The notes below the pieces were generated by a model. That model did no database searches. It saw nothing but the letters and a program-made list of their open reading frames with translations, and was not told the DNA's origin. From JAWKRB01 sp041389885 (GTDB taxonomy: Bacteria > Myxococcota_A > Polyangia > Polyangiales > Ga0077539): a DNA stretch of 64,000 nt. Position 1 is the stretch's first letter, and each line of letters begins with the position of its first letter. The stretch covers positions 186,001 to 250,000 of the forward strand of contig JAWKRB010000006.1 in assembly GCA_041389885.1 (NCBI GenBank), in the 5' to 3' direction. Below, in pieces: positions 56,910-64,000 of this stretch. Position numbers and translations under genes: made by a program.

Positions 56910-58007
56910 ATGCAGGCGAGCACCCATGGTTCTCTCGACGGCTCCCGCCCGCCCCGCGTCCTCGTGGTGGGATGCGGCGGCATCGGCGGGATCACCGCCG
57001 CGCACCTCCACCAGCACCTCACGCCCCTGGGCGGCGCCGTGGTGGGCTTTACGACCAACGAGGTCATCGCGGCCGCGGTGACGGAGCAAGGCTACCGACT
57101 GGCGGGCGCCGACGGCGCGCGCACGGTCCGCGGGAGATGCGTCACGAGCCTCGTGGGGGAGCCCGAGCCCTTCGACGTGGTGGTGCTCGCGACGCAGCCG
57201 CCGCAGGTCGAAGACGCCGCCCGAGGGGCGCTCCCCTGGCTCGCGCCGGAGGGGGTGATGCTGGTCTTGCAGAACGGGTTGTGCGAGGCGCGCATCGCGC
57301 GCATCGCGGGGGTCGAGCGCGTCGTGGGCGCGGTGGTGGGGTGGGGCGCGGCGATGCCCGAGCCGGGGCGCTATGAGCGCACGGCGGCGGGAGGCTTCAC
57401 CCTCGGCCGCATCGACGGCGTCGACGACCCTCGGCTCCGCGCGGTGGCCTCGGCGCTGGAGTGCATCGGACCGGTCACGATCACGTCGAACCTCGCGGGC
57501 GCGCGCTGGAGCAAGCTCGCGATCAACTGCACCGTCTCGACGCTGGGCACCCTCGGGGGCGAGCGCCTCGGCGTGCTCATGCGCTCGCTCACCGTGCGGC
57601 GCCTGGCGCTGCGGATCATGACCGAGGTCGTGCGCGTCGCCGCCGCGGAGGGCGTGCGGCTCGAGAAGGTCAGCGGCACCCTCGACCTCGACTGGCTCGC
57701 CCTCACCGACGCGGAGATCGCCGCCGCGGGCTCGGCGTCGCTGGTGGCCAAGCACGCGACGCTACTCGCGGTGGGCGCGCGCTTTCGTCGCATGCGATCG
57801 TCGATGCTCGCCGCCATCGAGCGCGGTCGACCTCCGGCGGTCGACTTTCTCAACGGCGAGGTCGTCGACCGGGGCGCCCGCCTCGGGGTGCCGACGCCGG
57901 TGAACGCGGCGGCCCGAGAGCTGGTGCACGCCATCGCGCGCGGGGAGCGGCGGTCGTCGAGGGAGACGATCCGCGCGCTCGCGGAGGCGACGCTCAGCCC
58001 GGCGTGA
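56910..58007 (+). CDS. Ketopantoate reductase family protein (PanE/ApbA)
   Basis: 365 residues, longer than typical PanE (~300). NADP-binding loop VLVVGCGGIGGITAAHL, VVLATQPPQV, LQNGLCEARIARI and VVGAVVGWGAAMPEPG are PanE-like; the second half has ARWSKLAINCTVSTLGTL, with the K and N of the active site. It would reduce 2-dehydropantoate in coenzyme A synthesis, or a related 2-oxoacid. The N-terminal ~15 residues and the helical second half are diverged. Its 3' end overlaps the convergent IgGFc-type gene by 14 bp. Confidence 0.82.
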   Translation: MQASTHGSLDGSRPPRVLVVGCGGIGGITAAHLHQHLTPLGGAVVGFTTNEVIAAAVTEQGYRLAGADGARTVRGRCVTSLVGEPEPFDVVVLATQPPQVEDAARGALPWLAPEGVMLVLQNGLCEARIARIAGVERVVGAVVGWGAAMPEPGRYERTAAGGFTLGRIDGVDDPRLRAVASALECIGPVTITSNLAGARWSKLAINCTVSTLGTLGGERLGVLMRSLTVRRLALRIMTEVVRVAAAEGVRLEKVSGTLDLDWLALTDAEIAAAGSASLVAKHATLLAVGARFRRMRSSMLAAIERGRPPAVDFLNGEVVDRGARLGVPTPVNAAARELVHAIARGERRSSRETIRALAEATLSPA

Positions 58008-59775
58008 GGAGCTGGAGGTCGAGCCCGCCGGGGTACGTGTACGACGTGTAGCTGGCGATGCCGTAGACCTTGATCCCGAAGCCGTTCGTGCCGTCGGAGC
58101 GCATGCGGTGCGCGCCGGCTTCGATGGGCAGGGTGTACACGGTGAAGGCGCCGATGACCTCCATCGAGCCGCGCACGGGCTGCTCGTCGAGGTACGCCGT
58201 CGAGCCGGTGGGGACCACGATGTTGATGAAGTTTCGCGGGTAGGTCGACGGCACGTAGAAGTCGTAGCGGGTGCGGAACTGCTGCACCGGGACCTCGAGC
58301 ACCATCGCCGGGTCGCCCGCGCCGGTCTGCCCTGGAATCGACGGGCCCTGGCCCTGCATGAACTGCGCGACGACGAAGGGGCCGCCGCCCGTCACGCGAA
58401 AGTGCTGGTTGGTCTGAAACTCGATGATCCCTCCGGCCTGGAGGGTGCTGTCGCGGAACACCGGCGGGTCGAAGGTGATCGCGTTGTCGTCGACGCGAGA
58501 AAGGATGCGCACCGTCGTGGGCTGCTGCGTCCCGCGGTCTCTGAGGTGGGAGACGAGGTAGTCCGAGCCCCAGGTCTCGTTGGGCAGGAGCTGCTCCTCG
58601 AGGTGGTCGCAGGCGACGCGGTCGAAGGGCACGTTGGTGCAGTCGTGACCGACGAACACCGCGACGGGGTTGGTGGCCTCGATGGTCGTGCCCGTGAGGT
58701 CGCCCGAGCCCTCGCCGACGAGCTGCAGCACGTCTCCCTCGGTGAGGGTGAAGCTCCGCGTCTCGCCCCGCGCCATCGCGGGCACCCCGGCCCCCGCGCG
58801 GACGCGACCCGTCGCGCGCACCGTCACCGTGGTGCTCTCGCCCGTGGTCGCGGCGATGGACACGAAGCCGCCGAAGACGAAGTCGCGCCCCTCGAAGTTC
58901 GGCCAGGTGATCACCGTGTACCGCTGGGTCAGCACGCCCTGGGGGAGCAGCAGCGACGCGTCGTTCGAGTACGAGAAGAAGCGCGTGTTCTCTTGAAAGG
59001 TCAGCGGGTTGAACTGGTACGCCGCGATGGGGCCGTCGGCGTGCACGTGGTAGGCGCCGCCCCGCTGCAGCGCCGAGCGGGCCGGGTCGTTCGCCAGGCA
59101 GCGGTCCCCGAGGCGCGGGCAATTCGGGTTGAGCTGCGTCAGCGGCACGACCCACGGCAGCCGGACCACCTCGATGGCGTTGGGCGCCAGCACCACCGTG
59201 CGCGCCTCGGGGAGCGCGCCGCCGGTGACCTGCGCGGTGACCTCGTACTCCTGCGGGTTCGAGAGCACGACCGCGAAGTAGAAGTTCGGGTCGAGCCCGG
59301 AATTGGGGAGCGTGACGGGCCAGTAGTCGCAGCCCAGGTACGAGCGCCCGGCGGTGGCGGCCGAGCAGCGGTCGAGGCAGACGCCCGCGGCGCAGTACGC
59401 GCCCGAGCCCGTGCACTCGGGGCCGTCGTCCCAGCCCGAGCCGTCGGCGCGGCAGCGCTGCGTGCGGTTCGGCATCGCGGGGTCGCAGCGCGAGGTGTCG
59501 GGCATGCACGCCCTGCAGCCCAGGCCCGGCGCGCAGGTGCCTTCGGCGCCGCTGCAGAGGGTGCGCGCGGTGATGATGCCGTCGCTGGTGCAGCGGTACG
59601 ACGCGCTCACGCCCTCGCAGTAGATGCGGCCCGGCTCGCACCGCTCGGCGGAGCCGTCGCCGCTCGCGTCCATCGCCCCGCCGCCGCCGCCGCCGCCGTC
59701 GCGGGAGAACGTGCGGTCGGGGGAGCTACAGGCGGTCAGGGCGAGCGCAAGGATCAGTCGGCGAAGCGTGGGCAT
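57994..59775 (-). CDS. Lipoprotein with Cys-rich N-terminus and IgGFc-binding-type domain
   Basis: 593 residues. Lipobox at Cys16 (LALALTAC), acidic/Gly-rich linker (DGGGGGGGAMDAS), a Cys-rich segment (RCEPGRIYCEGV ... CRACMPDTSRC, residues ~45-135), then a ~400-residue IgGFc-binding N-terminal-like beta domain (YFAVVLSNPQEYEVTAQVT, FVGHDCTNVPFDRVACDHLEEQLLPNETWGSDYLV, RTRYDFYVPSTYPRNFINIVVP). Such proteins are frequent in Sandaracinus-like genomes and are presumed surface adhesion modules. It is 57 bp downstream of queD. Confidence 0.88.
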   Translation of the reverse strand: MPTLRRLILALALTACSSPDRTFSRDGGGGGGGAMDASGDGSAERCEPGRIYCEGVSASYRCTSDGIITARTLCSGAEGTCAPGLGCRACMPDTSRCDPAMPNRTQRCRADGSGWDDGPECTGSGAYCAAGVCLDRCSAATAGRSYLGCDYWPVTLPNSGLDPNFYFAVVLSNPQEYEVTAQVTGGALPEARTVVLAPNAIEVVRLPWVVPLTQLNPNCPRLGDRCLANDPARSALQRGGAYHVHADGPIAAYQFNPLTFQENTRFFSYSNDASLLLPQGVLTQRYTVITWPNFEGRDFVFGGFVSIAATTGESTTVTVRATGRVRAGAGVPAMARGETRSFTLTEGDVLQLVGEGSGDLTGTTIEATNPVAVFVGHDCTNVPFDRVACDHLEEQLLPNETWGSDYLVSHLRDRGTQQPTTVRILSRVDDNAITFDPPVFRDSTLQAGGIIEFQTNQHFRVTGGGPFVVAQFMQGQGPSIPGQTGAGDPAMVLEVPVQQFRTRYDFYVPSTYPRNFINIVVPTGSTAYLDEQPVRGSMEVIGAFTVYTLPIEAGAHRMRSDGTNGFGIKVYGIASYTSYTYPGGLDLQLLTPG

Positions 59776-59832
59776 AGGACTGAAGCCCTACCGCATCGCC
59801 TCGGCCGACGTCCACACGCCCCGCCGCGGGGA

Positions 59833-60276
59833 TCAGGCGGAGTACTCCGCCACCGACGCGTCGGTCTCCCAGAACCGAACCGACACGAGCGGGATCGAGC
59901 GCGACCGGAGCTCGTCGTAGATCATCTTCGACAGGAACTCCGCGGTGGGGTTCTCCGCGAGCGCCACGAAGGGCTCCCCCTGCGCGCGGAGCACCGGCGC
60001 GATGGGGTCGTCGTGGCGGAGCAGCAGGCGGTGGTCGAGGGTGTCGTCGAACCACGCGAGGGCCACCCGGTGCAGCACGTCGAAGTCCATCACGAAGCCG
60101 CTCGGGTCGAGGCGCTCCGCGGCCAGGGTCAGCTCGACCCGGGCGTTGTGGCCGTGGATGCGCGCGCAGCGCCCGACGTAGTCCATCAGCCGATGGCCGT
60201 AGCAGAACCGAACCTCCTGGGTCACCCGATACACGCGCGCGTCACCGTTCCCTTCGATCGGGCGGCGCTGTATCAC
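59833..60276 (-). CDS. queD: 6-carboxy-tetrahydropterin synthase QueD / PTPS family
   Basis: 147 residues or less. It makes 6-carboxy-5,6,7,8-tetrahydropterin, an intermediate of queuosine and other deazapurines. The zinc-binding His are in FCYGHRL and HGHN; the catalytic Cys is in CARIHGHN; LVSVRFWETDASVAEY ends the fold. Conservation begins at YRVTQEVRFCYGHRL, so the start is uncertain: GTG 60276 gives a 15-residue extension; a GTG at 60234 is an alternative. Other queuosine genes are not adjacent. Divergent from the DUF4397 gene. Confidence 0.9.
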   Translation of the reverse strand: MIQRRPIEGNGDARVYRVTQEVRFCYGHRLMDYVGRCARIHGHNARVELTLAAERLDPSGFVMDFDVLHRVALAWFDDTLDHRLLLRHDDPIAPVLRAQGEPFVALAENPTAEFLSKMIYDELRSRSIPLVSVRFWETDASVAEYSA

Positions 60277-60383
60277 ATCCTCGGGGCGTCGGGACGGCTC
60301 TGCATTTCTCCGTCGCTTCGATCTGTCATCGTGGCACCATCCCGCGCTCCCGCGTCGCTCGATGGGAATTGGAGGTTCCGTAC

Positions 60384-61220
60384 ATGCTTTTCCGCGCCCG
60401 CTCGTCCGTCCTCGGTGGCCTCGTGGCCGGGATCATGGCCTGTGAGCAGCCCGCCGCCCCTCCGCCGGTGGTGGTCGCTCCCCCCTCCGGCGGCGAGGCG
60501 CCAGCCGCCCCGGCCGCGCCGCAGGCCACCGCGCGGGTGCGCGTCATTCACGCTTCGCCCGATCCCCTCGCGGCGCACGTCGCCGTGTACATGGACAACA
60601 GCACCGTCGCCGTGATCCGCGACCTGGCCTATCGAACCGGCGTCGGGTACGAGTCCATCGCCGCGGGGAGCCACGTCGTGCAGGCGCGCTTCCCCTCGGC
60701 GCCCCCCACGTCGCCGCCCGTGCTCAGCTACAACACCCCGAATTTTCAAACGAATCACTGGTATACAGTGATCGCCCACGGGCTCGCGTCGGAGCCCCAG
60801 GGGCCCCCGGTCGGCTTCGCCCCCGAGGAGGACCCGGGCGCCCCGATCGACCCCGCGCGCGCCGCGCTGCGGGTGTTCCACGCCGTGGTGGGCGGGCCGT
60901 CGGTGGACGTGTGCGTCGGCGGCGCGGCCGTCGTCGCGGGGGTCGCGTACGGCCAGTGGAGCGTCGGGAGCAGCGGTCGCTACGGCGTCGTCGCGCCGGG
61001 GCCGCAGCAGATCGTGTTCCGTCAGCACGCCGGCGCCCCGTGCTCAGGTCGAGCGCTCGGCGGCGTTCAGGCGATGATGTCCCCTGGAGCAAACTACACC
61101 GTCGTCGCCATCGGCCGCGTCGGTCGCATCGGCGCCGTGACCCTCGAGGCGCTGGTGTGCACCGACTCCCCGCTCAGCGGTCCGTCGCAGTGCGGGGCGG
61201 TGCCGATCGCGCCGATGTGA
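60384..61220 (+). CDS. DUF4397 domain lipoprotein
   Basis: 278 residues. Lipobox at Cys20 (AGIMAC), Pro/Ala linker, then two DUF4397-like Ig-fold modules: RVRVIHASPDPLAAHVAVYMD with YESIAAGSHVVQARF, and LRVFHAVVGGPSVDVCVGG with YTVVAIGRV. The family is found in exported proteins of unknown role. Start at ATG 60384 with GGAGG 8 bp upstream. Divergent from queD, 39 bp before proA. Confidence 0.85.
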   Translation: MLFRARSSVLGGLVAGIMACEQPAAPPPVVVAPPSGGEAPAAPAAPQATARVRVIHASPDPLAAHVAVYMDNSTVAVIRDLAYRTGVGYESIAAGSHVVQARFPSAPPTSPPVLSYNTPNFQTNHWYTVIAHGLASEPQGPPVGFAPEEDPGAPIDPARAALRVFHAVVGGPSVDVCVGGAAVVAGVAYGQWSVGSSGRYGVVAPGPQQIVFRQHAGAPCSGRALGGVQAMMSPGANYTVVAIGRVGRIGAVTLEALVCTDSPLSGPSQCGAVPIAPM

Positions 61221-61259
61221 TCGTCAGCGCGGCCGCGCCGCGGCAGGAGTCGTGAGACC

Positions 61260-62516
61260 GTGGACCCCGAACTCAAGAAGATCCTCGAAGACGCCAAGGC
61301 CGCGCAGCGGTCGCTCGCGCGCGTCGACGCCGCGCAGCGCTCCGCGGGCCTCGGCGCCATCGCCGAGCGCCTCTCGGCCGCGCGCGCCGAGGTGCTCGCG
61401 GCGAACGCGGAGGACCTCGCGCGCGCCACCGACCTCGACGCGGCGATGACCGACCGTCTGCGCCTCACGCCCGCGCGCCTCGACGGCGTCGTCGCCGCGG
61501 TGCGCGCGGTGCGAGACGCCCCCGACCCCCTCGCCGAGGAGCGCTTCATGACGCAGCGCCCCAACGGCCTGCGGGTCTTTCGGCGTCGCGTTCCCCTCGG
61601 GGTCATCGCCGTGGTGTTCGAGGCGCGACCGAACGTGACCGTCGAGGCCGCGGCGCTCACGCTGCGATCGGGCAACGCCGTGGTGCTCCGGGGCGGAAAG
61701 GAGGCCGCGCGCAGCAACGCCGCGCTCGCCGACGTCGTCCGCGCCGGCCTCGTCGACGCGGGGCTGCCCGCCGAGGTCGTGGGCTTCGTGCGAGACCTGG
61801 CGCGCGAGCGCGTGGTCGAGCTCCTGGGCGCGACGGGGCTCGTCGACCTGGCCATCCCGCGAGGGGGCGCCTCGCTCATGCGGCTCGTCGACGCGCACGC
61901 GAGGGTGCCCGTGGTGCGACACGGCGCCGGGGTCTGCCACCTCTACGTCGACGCCGCCGCCGACCCCGCGATGGCCGAGTCCATCGCCTTCAACGCGAAG
62001 GTGCAGCGGCCGGGGGTGTGCAACGCCATGGAGACCCTCCTGGTGCACGCCGACATCGCGCCCGAGGCCCTGCCCCGCATCGCGAGGCGCTGGGCCGAGG
62101 CGGGCGTGTCGATGCGGGTCGACCCGCGCGGCGCGGAGGTGCTCGGCGCGGCCGGCGTCGCCTTCGAGCCCGCCACCGACGAGGACTGGGACCGCGAGTT
62201 TCTCTCGCTGACCGCGGCGGTCCGGGTGGTGCCGAGCTTCGACGAGGCGGTGCGTCACATCGACGCGCACGGCACCCAGCACACCGCCGCGATCGTGACC
62301 CAAGACGCGCAGGCGGCCGAGCGCTTTCTCGCCTCGGTCGAGGCGTCGTGCGTGCTCTGGAACGCGTCGACGCGCTTCAACGACGGCGGCGAGCTCGGCC
62401 TGGGCGCCGAGATGGGCATCTCGACGTCGCGGATGCACGCCTTCGGACCCATGGGCGCCAGGGAGCTCACCGCGGAGAAGTTCGTCGTGCGCGGCGACGG
62501 ACAGGTGAGGGGATAG
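61260..62516 (+). CDS. proA: Glutamate-5-semialdehyde dehydrogenase (gamma-glutamyl phosphate reductase)
   Basis: 418 residues, standard. It reduces gamma-glutamyl phosphate with NADPH in proline synthesis. Seen: RVDAAQRSAGLGAIAERL, RRVPLGVIAVVFEARPNVTVEAAALTLRSGNAVVLRGGKEA, and catalytic Cys in KVQRPGVCNAMETLLVH, ending with ALGxxTSRMHAFGPMGARELT-type sequence. GTG start at 61260 with AGGAG upstream. proB is not adjacent. 8 bp before the EEP gene. Confidence 0.96.
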   Translation: MDPELKKILEDAKAAQRSLARVDAAQRSAGLGAIAERLSAARAEVLAANAEDLARATDLDAAMTDRLRLTPARLDGVVAAVRAVRDAPDPLAEERFMTQRPNGLRVFRRRVPLGVIAVVFEARPNVTVEAAALTLRSGNAVVLRGGKEAARSNAALADVVRAGLVDAGLPAEVVGFVRDLARERVVELLGATGLVDLAIPRGGASLMRLVDAHARVPVVRHGAGVCHLYVDAAADPAMAESIAFNAKVQRPGVCNAMETLLVHADIAPEALPRIARRWAEAGVSMRVDPRGAEVLGAAGVAFEPATDEDWDREFLSLTAAVRVVPSFDEAVRHIDAHGTQHTAAIVTQDAQAAERFLASVEASCVLWNASTRFNDGGELGLGAEMGISTSRMHAFGPMGARELTAEKFVVRGDGQVRG

Positions 62517-62524
62517 GCGCCGCC

Positions 62525-63526
62525 GTGAGCTTCTCCCTCGGCACGTTCAACTGTCGCGACTTCTTCGACGACGCGACGCCGCATGTGATCGGCAACCTCG
62601 ACCGCGAGGGCTTCGGCGCGCACGCGCAGCGCCGCGCGAAGCAGCTCTACCGACGAAAGATCGACGCCGTGGCCGCGGTGGTCTCGCGCATGAACGCCGA
62701 CGTCGTGGCGTTTCAGGAGGTCGAGGGCGCGCAGGTGCTCGACGCCGTGCGCGCCGCGCTCCCGGAGATGAACTACCTCCCCGCCATGGCCGGCGCCTCC
62801 GACGCGAGGGGCATCGCGTGCGGGCTGCTGTCTCGCTTCCCGATCCGGAGCGCGGAGGTCCACGGCGTCGGCGAGCTGGCGTTCCCGGCCTTCGCCGACG
62901 GAGACCCGCGGCCCTTCATCGGGCGCCTCCACGCGCGGCGGGGTCTGCTCGAGTGCGACCTCACGCTCCCTGACGGCAGCCTGCTCACCGTCATGGTGGT
63001 GCACCTCAAGAGCGCGCGGCCCGTGCCCCGCGTCAGCGAGTCTGGCGCGAGCGTGCACATCGACGACCACTACGCCGCCGCCGAAGGCGCCTCGCGGGCG
63101 ATGGTCGTGCGCCTCGCCGAGGCCCTCCAGGTGCGCTCCCGCGTGGACGCGCGGCTGCACCGCGACGGCCGCGCGCAGATCGCCGTGCTGGGCGACCTCA
63201 ACGACGGCCCCGACTCCGTGACGGTGCGCGCCATCGCGGGGGAGCTCATCGAGACGCCCAGGGGCCGCCACACCGACCTCGACGCCCTCGCGGCCCTCGA
63301 CGCCGGCGTGCTCCACCACTGCATGCGCAGCGCGCCCGAGGGCTCGCGTCACACGCTGCTCCATCGCGGCGCCCGGCTGCAATTCGACCACGTGCTCGCG
63401 AGCCGGTGGCTCTGGCGGCGCTTTCGCGGGGTGCGGGTGCTGAACGAGTCGCTCCGCGAGGGGGGCGAGGGCTGGCGCGAAGAGGTCGAGTCGGACCACG
63501 CCGCCGTGGTCGCGTCCTTCGCCTGA
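62525..63526 (+). CDS. Endonuclease/exonuclease/phosphatase (EEP) family protein
   Basis: 333 residues. EEP fold signs: LGTFNCRDFFDD start, catalytic Glu in VVAFQEVEG, MVVHLKSARP, GDLNDGPDS (Asp/Asn of the active site) and the terminal ESDHAAVVASF with the catalytic Asp-His. No signal peptide, so cytoplasmic; substrate may be DNA, a phosphoinositide-like molecule or another phosphoester. GTG start, 8 bp after proA, so probably co-transcribed. Confidence 0.85.
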   Translation: MSFSLGTFNCRDFFDDATPHVIGNLDREGFGAHAQRRAKQLYRRKIDAVAAVVSRMNADVVAFQEVEGAQVLDAVRAALPEMNYLPAMAGASDARGIACGLLSRFPIRSAEVHGVGELAFPAFADGDPRPFIGRLHARRGLLECDLTLPDGSLLTVMVVHLKSARPVPRVSESGASVHIDDHYAAAEGASRAMVVRLAEALQVRSRVDARLHRDGRAQIAVLGDLNDGPDSVTVRAIAGELIETPRGRHTDLDALAALDAGVLHHCMRSAPEGSRHTLLHRGARLQFDHVLASRWLWRRFRGVRVLNESLREGGEGWREEVESDHAAVVASFA

Positions 63527-63545
63527 GGGGGGGCGTGACGGGCCT

Positions 63546-63559
63546 CGCCCGATCGGGCG
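63546..63559 (+). terminator. Short GC hairpin after the EEP gene
   Basis: CGCCC-GATC-GGGCG followed by TGAGTTCTT, 20 bp after the stop codon. Short stem and weak T-tract; modest candidate. Confidence 0.3.
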
Positions 63560-63687
63560 TGAGTTCTTGCGCCCGCGGGAGCCCTTGAGGCATCTCCCTT
63601 CGGCGCGTGGTGTCTTCGAAGGCGCGGCGGCCTCGCGTCGGCCCTGATGGAGCGGGCGGCCCGAGGCGTGCGCGGCGGTCGCCGCAG

Positions 63688-63718
63688 TTGACCCTTCTCG
63701 CGAACGATGCTCTGTAAA
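63688..63718 (+). promoter_or_regulatory. Weak candidate promoter for the last gene
   Basis: TTGACC (63688-63693) and TGTAAA (63713-63718) are 19 bp apart, longer than ideal, within the 251-bp gap before the GTG at 63778. A palindrome follows directly. Confidence 0.25.
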
Positions 63719-63721
63719 CTC

Positions 63722-63741
63722 GGTGCCGCGACGGCGGCACC
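63722..63741 (+). promoter_or_regulatory. Perfect 8-bp palindrome upstream of the last gene
   Basis: GGTGCCGC-GACG-GCGGCACC, 36 bp before the start codon and directly after the possible -10. It could be a repressor operator or a stem-loop in the 5' leader. Confidence 0.4.
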
Positions 63742-63777
63742 TCTTCAATAACCCTTGTGGCACCGGCGGTGTGACTC

Positions 63778-64000
63778 GTGAGAACGACCCGTTCTTCCTG
63801 GCTTCAGAACATCGGCTTGATGGCGTCGCTCGCCCTGGCCGTCCTGTCGGCCCCGGCCTCGGCCGACGCGACGGTGGCGGTGGAGCTCCCTCGCGCGCAG
63901 CTCGTATCAGACGCAGACCTCGTGGTGCGGGTGACGGTCCTCGACCACCGCAGCGCGTGGGACGCAGACAACACCGCGATCCGCACCTGGACTCGCCTCA
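63778..64000 (+). CDS. Secreted protein, N-terminal fragment cut by window edge
   Basis: 74 residues are visible from GTG 63778. A signal peptide (LMASLALAVLSAPASA) is followed by ELPRAQLVSDADLVVRVTVLDHRSAWDADNTAIRTWTRL, a pattern typical of exported myxobacterial proteins whose start is a beta-rich domain (SxADLVVxxxVxxxxSxW). Family not identified from this fragment. Confidence 0.7.
   Translation, partial: MRTTRSSWLQNIGLMASLALAVLSAPASADATVAVELPRAQLVSDADLVVRVTVLDHRSAWDADNTAIRTWTRL

Overview
The window is about 70% GC, densely coded and rich in secreted lipoproteins with Cys-rich or Asp-rich linkers, FHA/GAF/PAS signalling proteins and Hanks-type kinases. This points to a Gram-negative Myxococcota bacterium, most likely of the Polyangiales/Sandaracinaceae type. 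That placement is an inference from gene style; no rRNA or other marker is present. I found no tRNA, rRNA, CRISPR array, insertion sequence or prophage. The window reads as chromosomal backbone.

Layout. 1-4.7 kb: a divergent multidrug efflux locus (RND pump and adaptor leftward; MarR regulator and TolC-like protein rightward) with a palindromic candidate operator between. 4.7-11.8 kb: a giant Cys-repeat lipoprotein, biotin carboxylase AccC, a glycosyltransferase, a LolA-like carrier and an Asp-rich lipoprotein. 11.9-20.4 kb: SecA, a CGFS glutaredoxin, a large coiled-coil protein coupled to a hypothetical protein, and an OmpA/thrombospondin-3 protein. 20.5-26.6 kb: a three-gene operon of a Cys-repeat/Gly-rich lipoprotein, a predicted pseudokinase and a small TonB/AgmX-like protein. 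28.5-30.9 kb: groES-groEL with a sigma70-like promoter, a CIRCE operator and a second degenerate CIRCE. 31-38 kb: rpoZ, a histidine-kinase-like protein with no ATPase domain, LarC, an FHA/degenerate AAA+ protein, ThiL and a small membrane protein.

38.4-48.1 kb is a division and cell-wall cluster (rsmH-ftsL-ftsI-murE-murF-mraY-ftsW-murG), tightly coupled by GTGA/ATGA overlaps, but without mraZ before it, murD inside it or murC after it. 48.1-64 kb is mixed: GDP-fucose synthase, a PATAN/DUF4388-like protein, a quinone-oxidoreductase-like enzyme, a polyprenyl glycosylphosphotransferase, an outer-membrane protein, a Ser/Thr kinase, a YkgJ-type protein, a polyprenol-kinase-like protein, a PanE-like reductase, an IgGFc-binding-type lipoprotein, QueD, a DUF4397 lipoprotein, ProA, an EEP-family nuclease/phosphatase and the start of another secreted protein.

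Two genes (the TolC-like protein and the Ser/Thr kinase) need frame changes at short homopolymers to read through, which suggests residual indels in the assembly or recent decay. Convergent neighbours often overlap at their 3' ends. The most interesting material is a set of degenerate signalling proteins (a pseudokinase, a kinase without an ATPase domain, an AAA+ protein without GAFTGA) and the large Cys-repeat lipoproteins.
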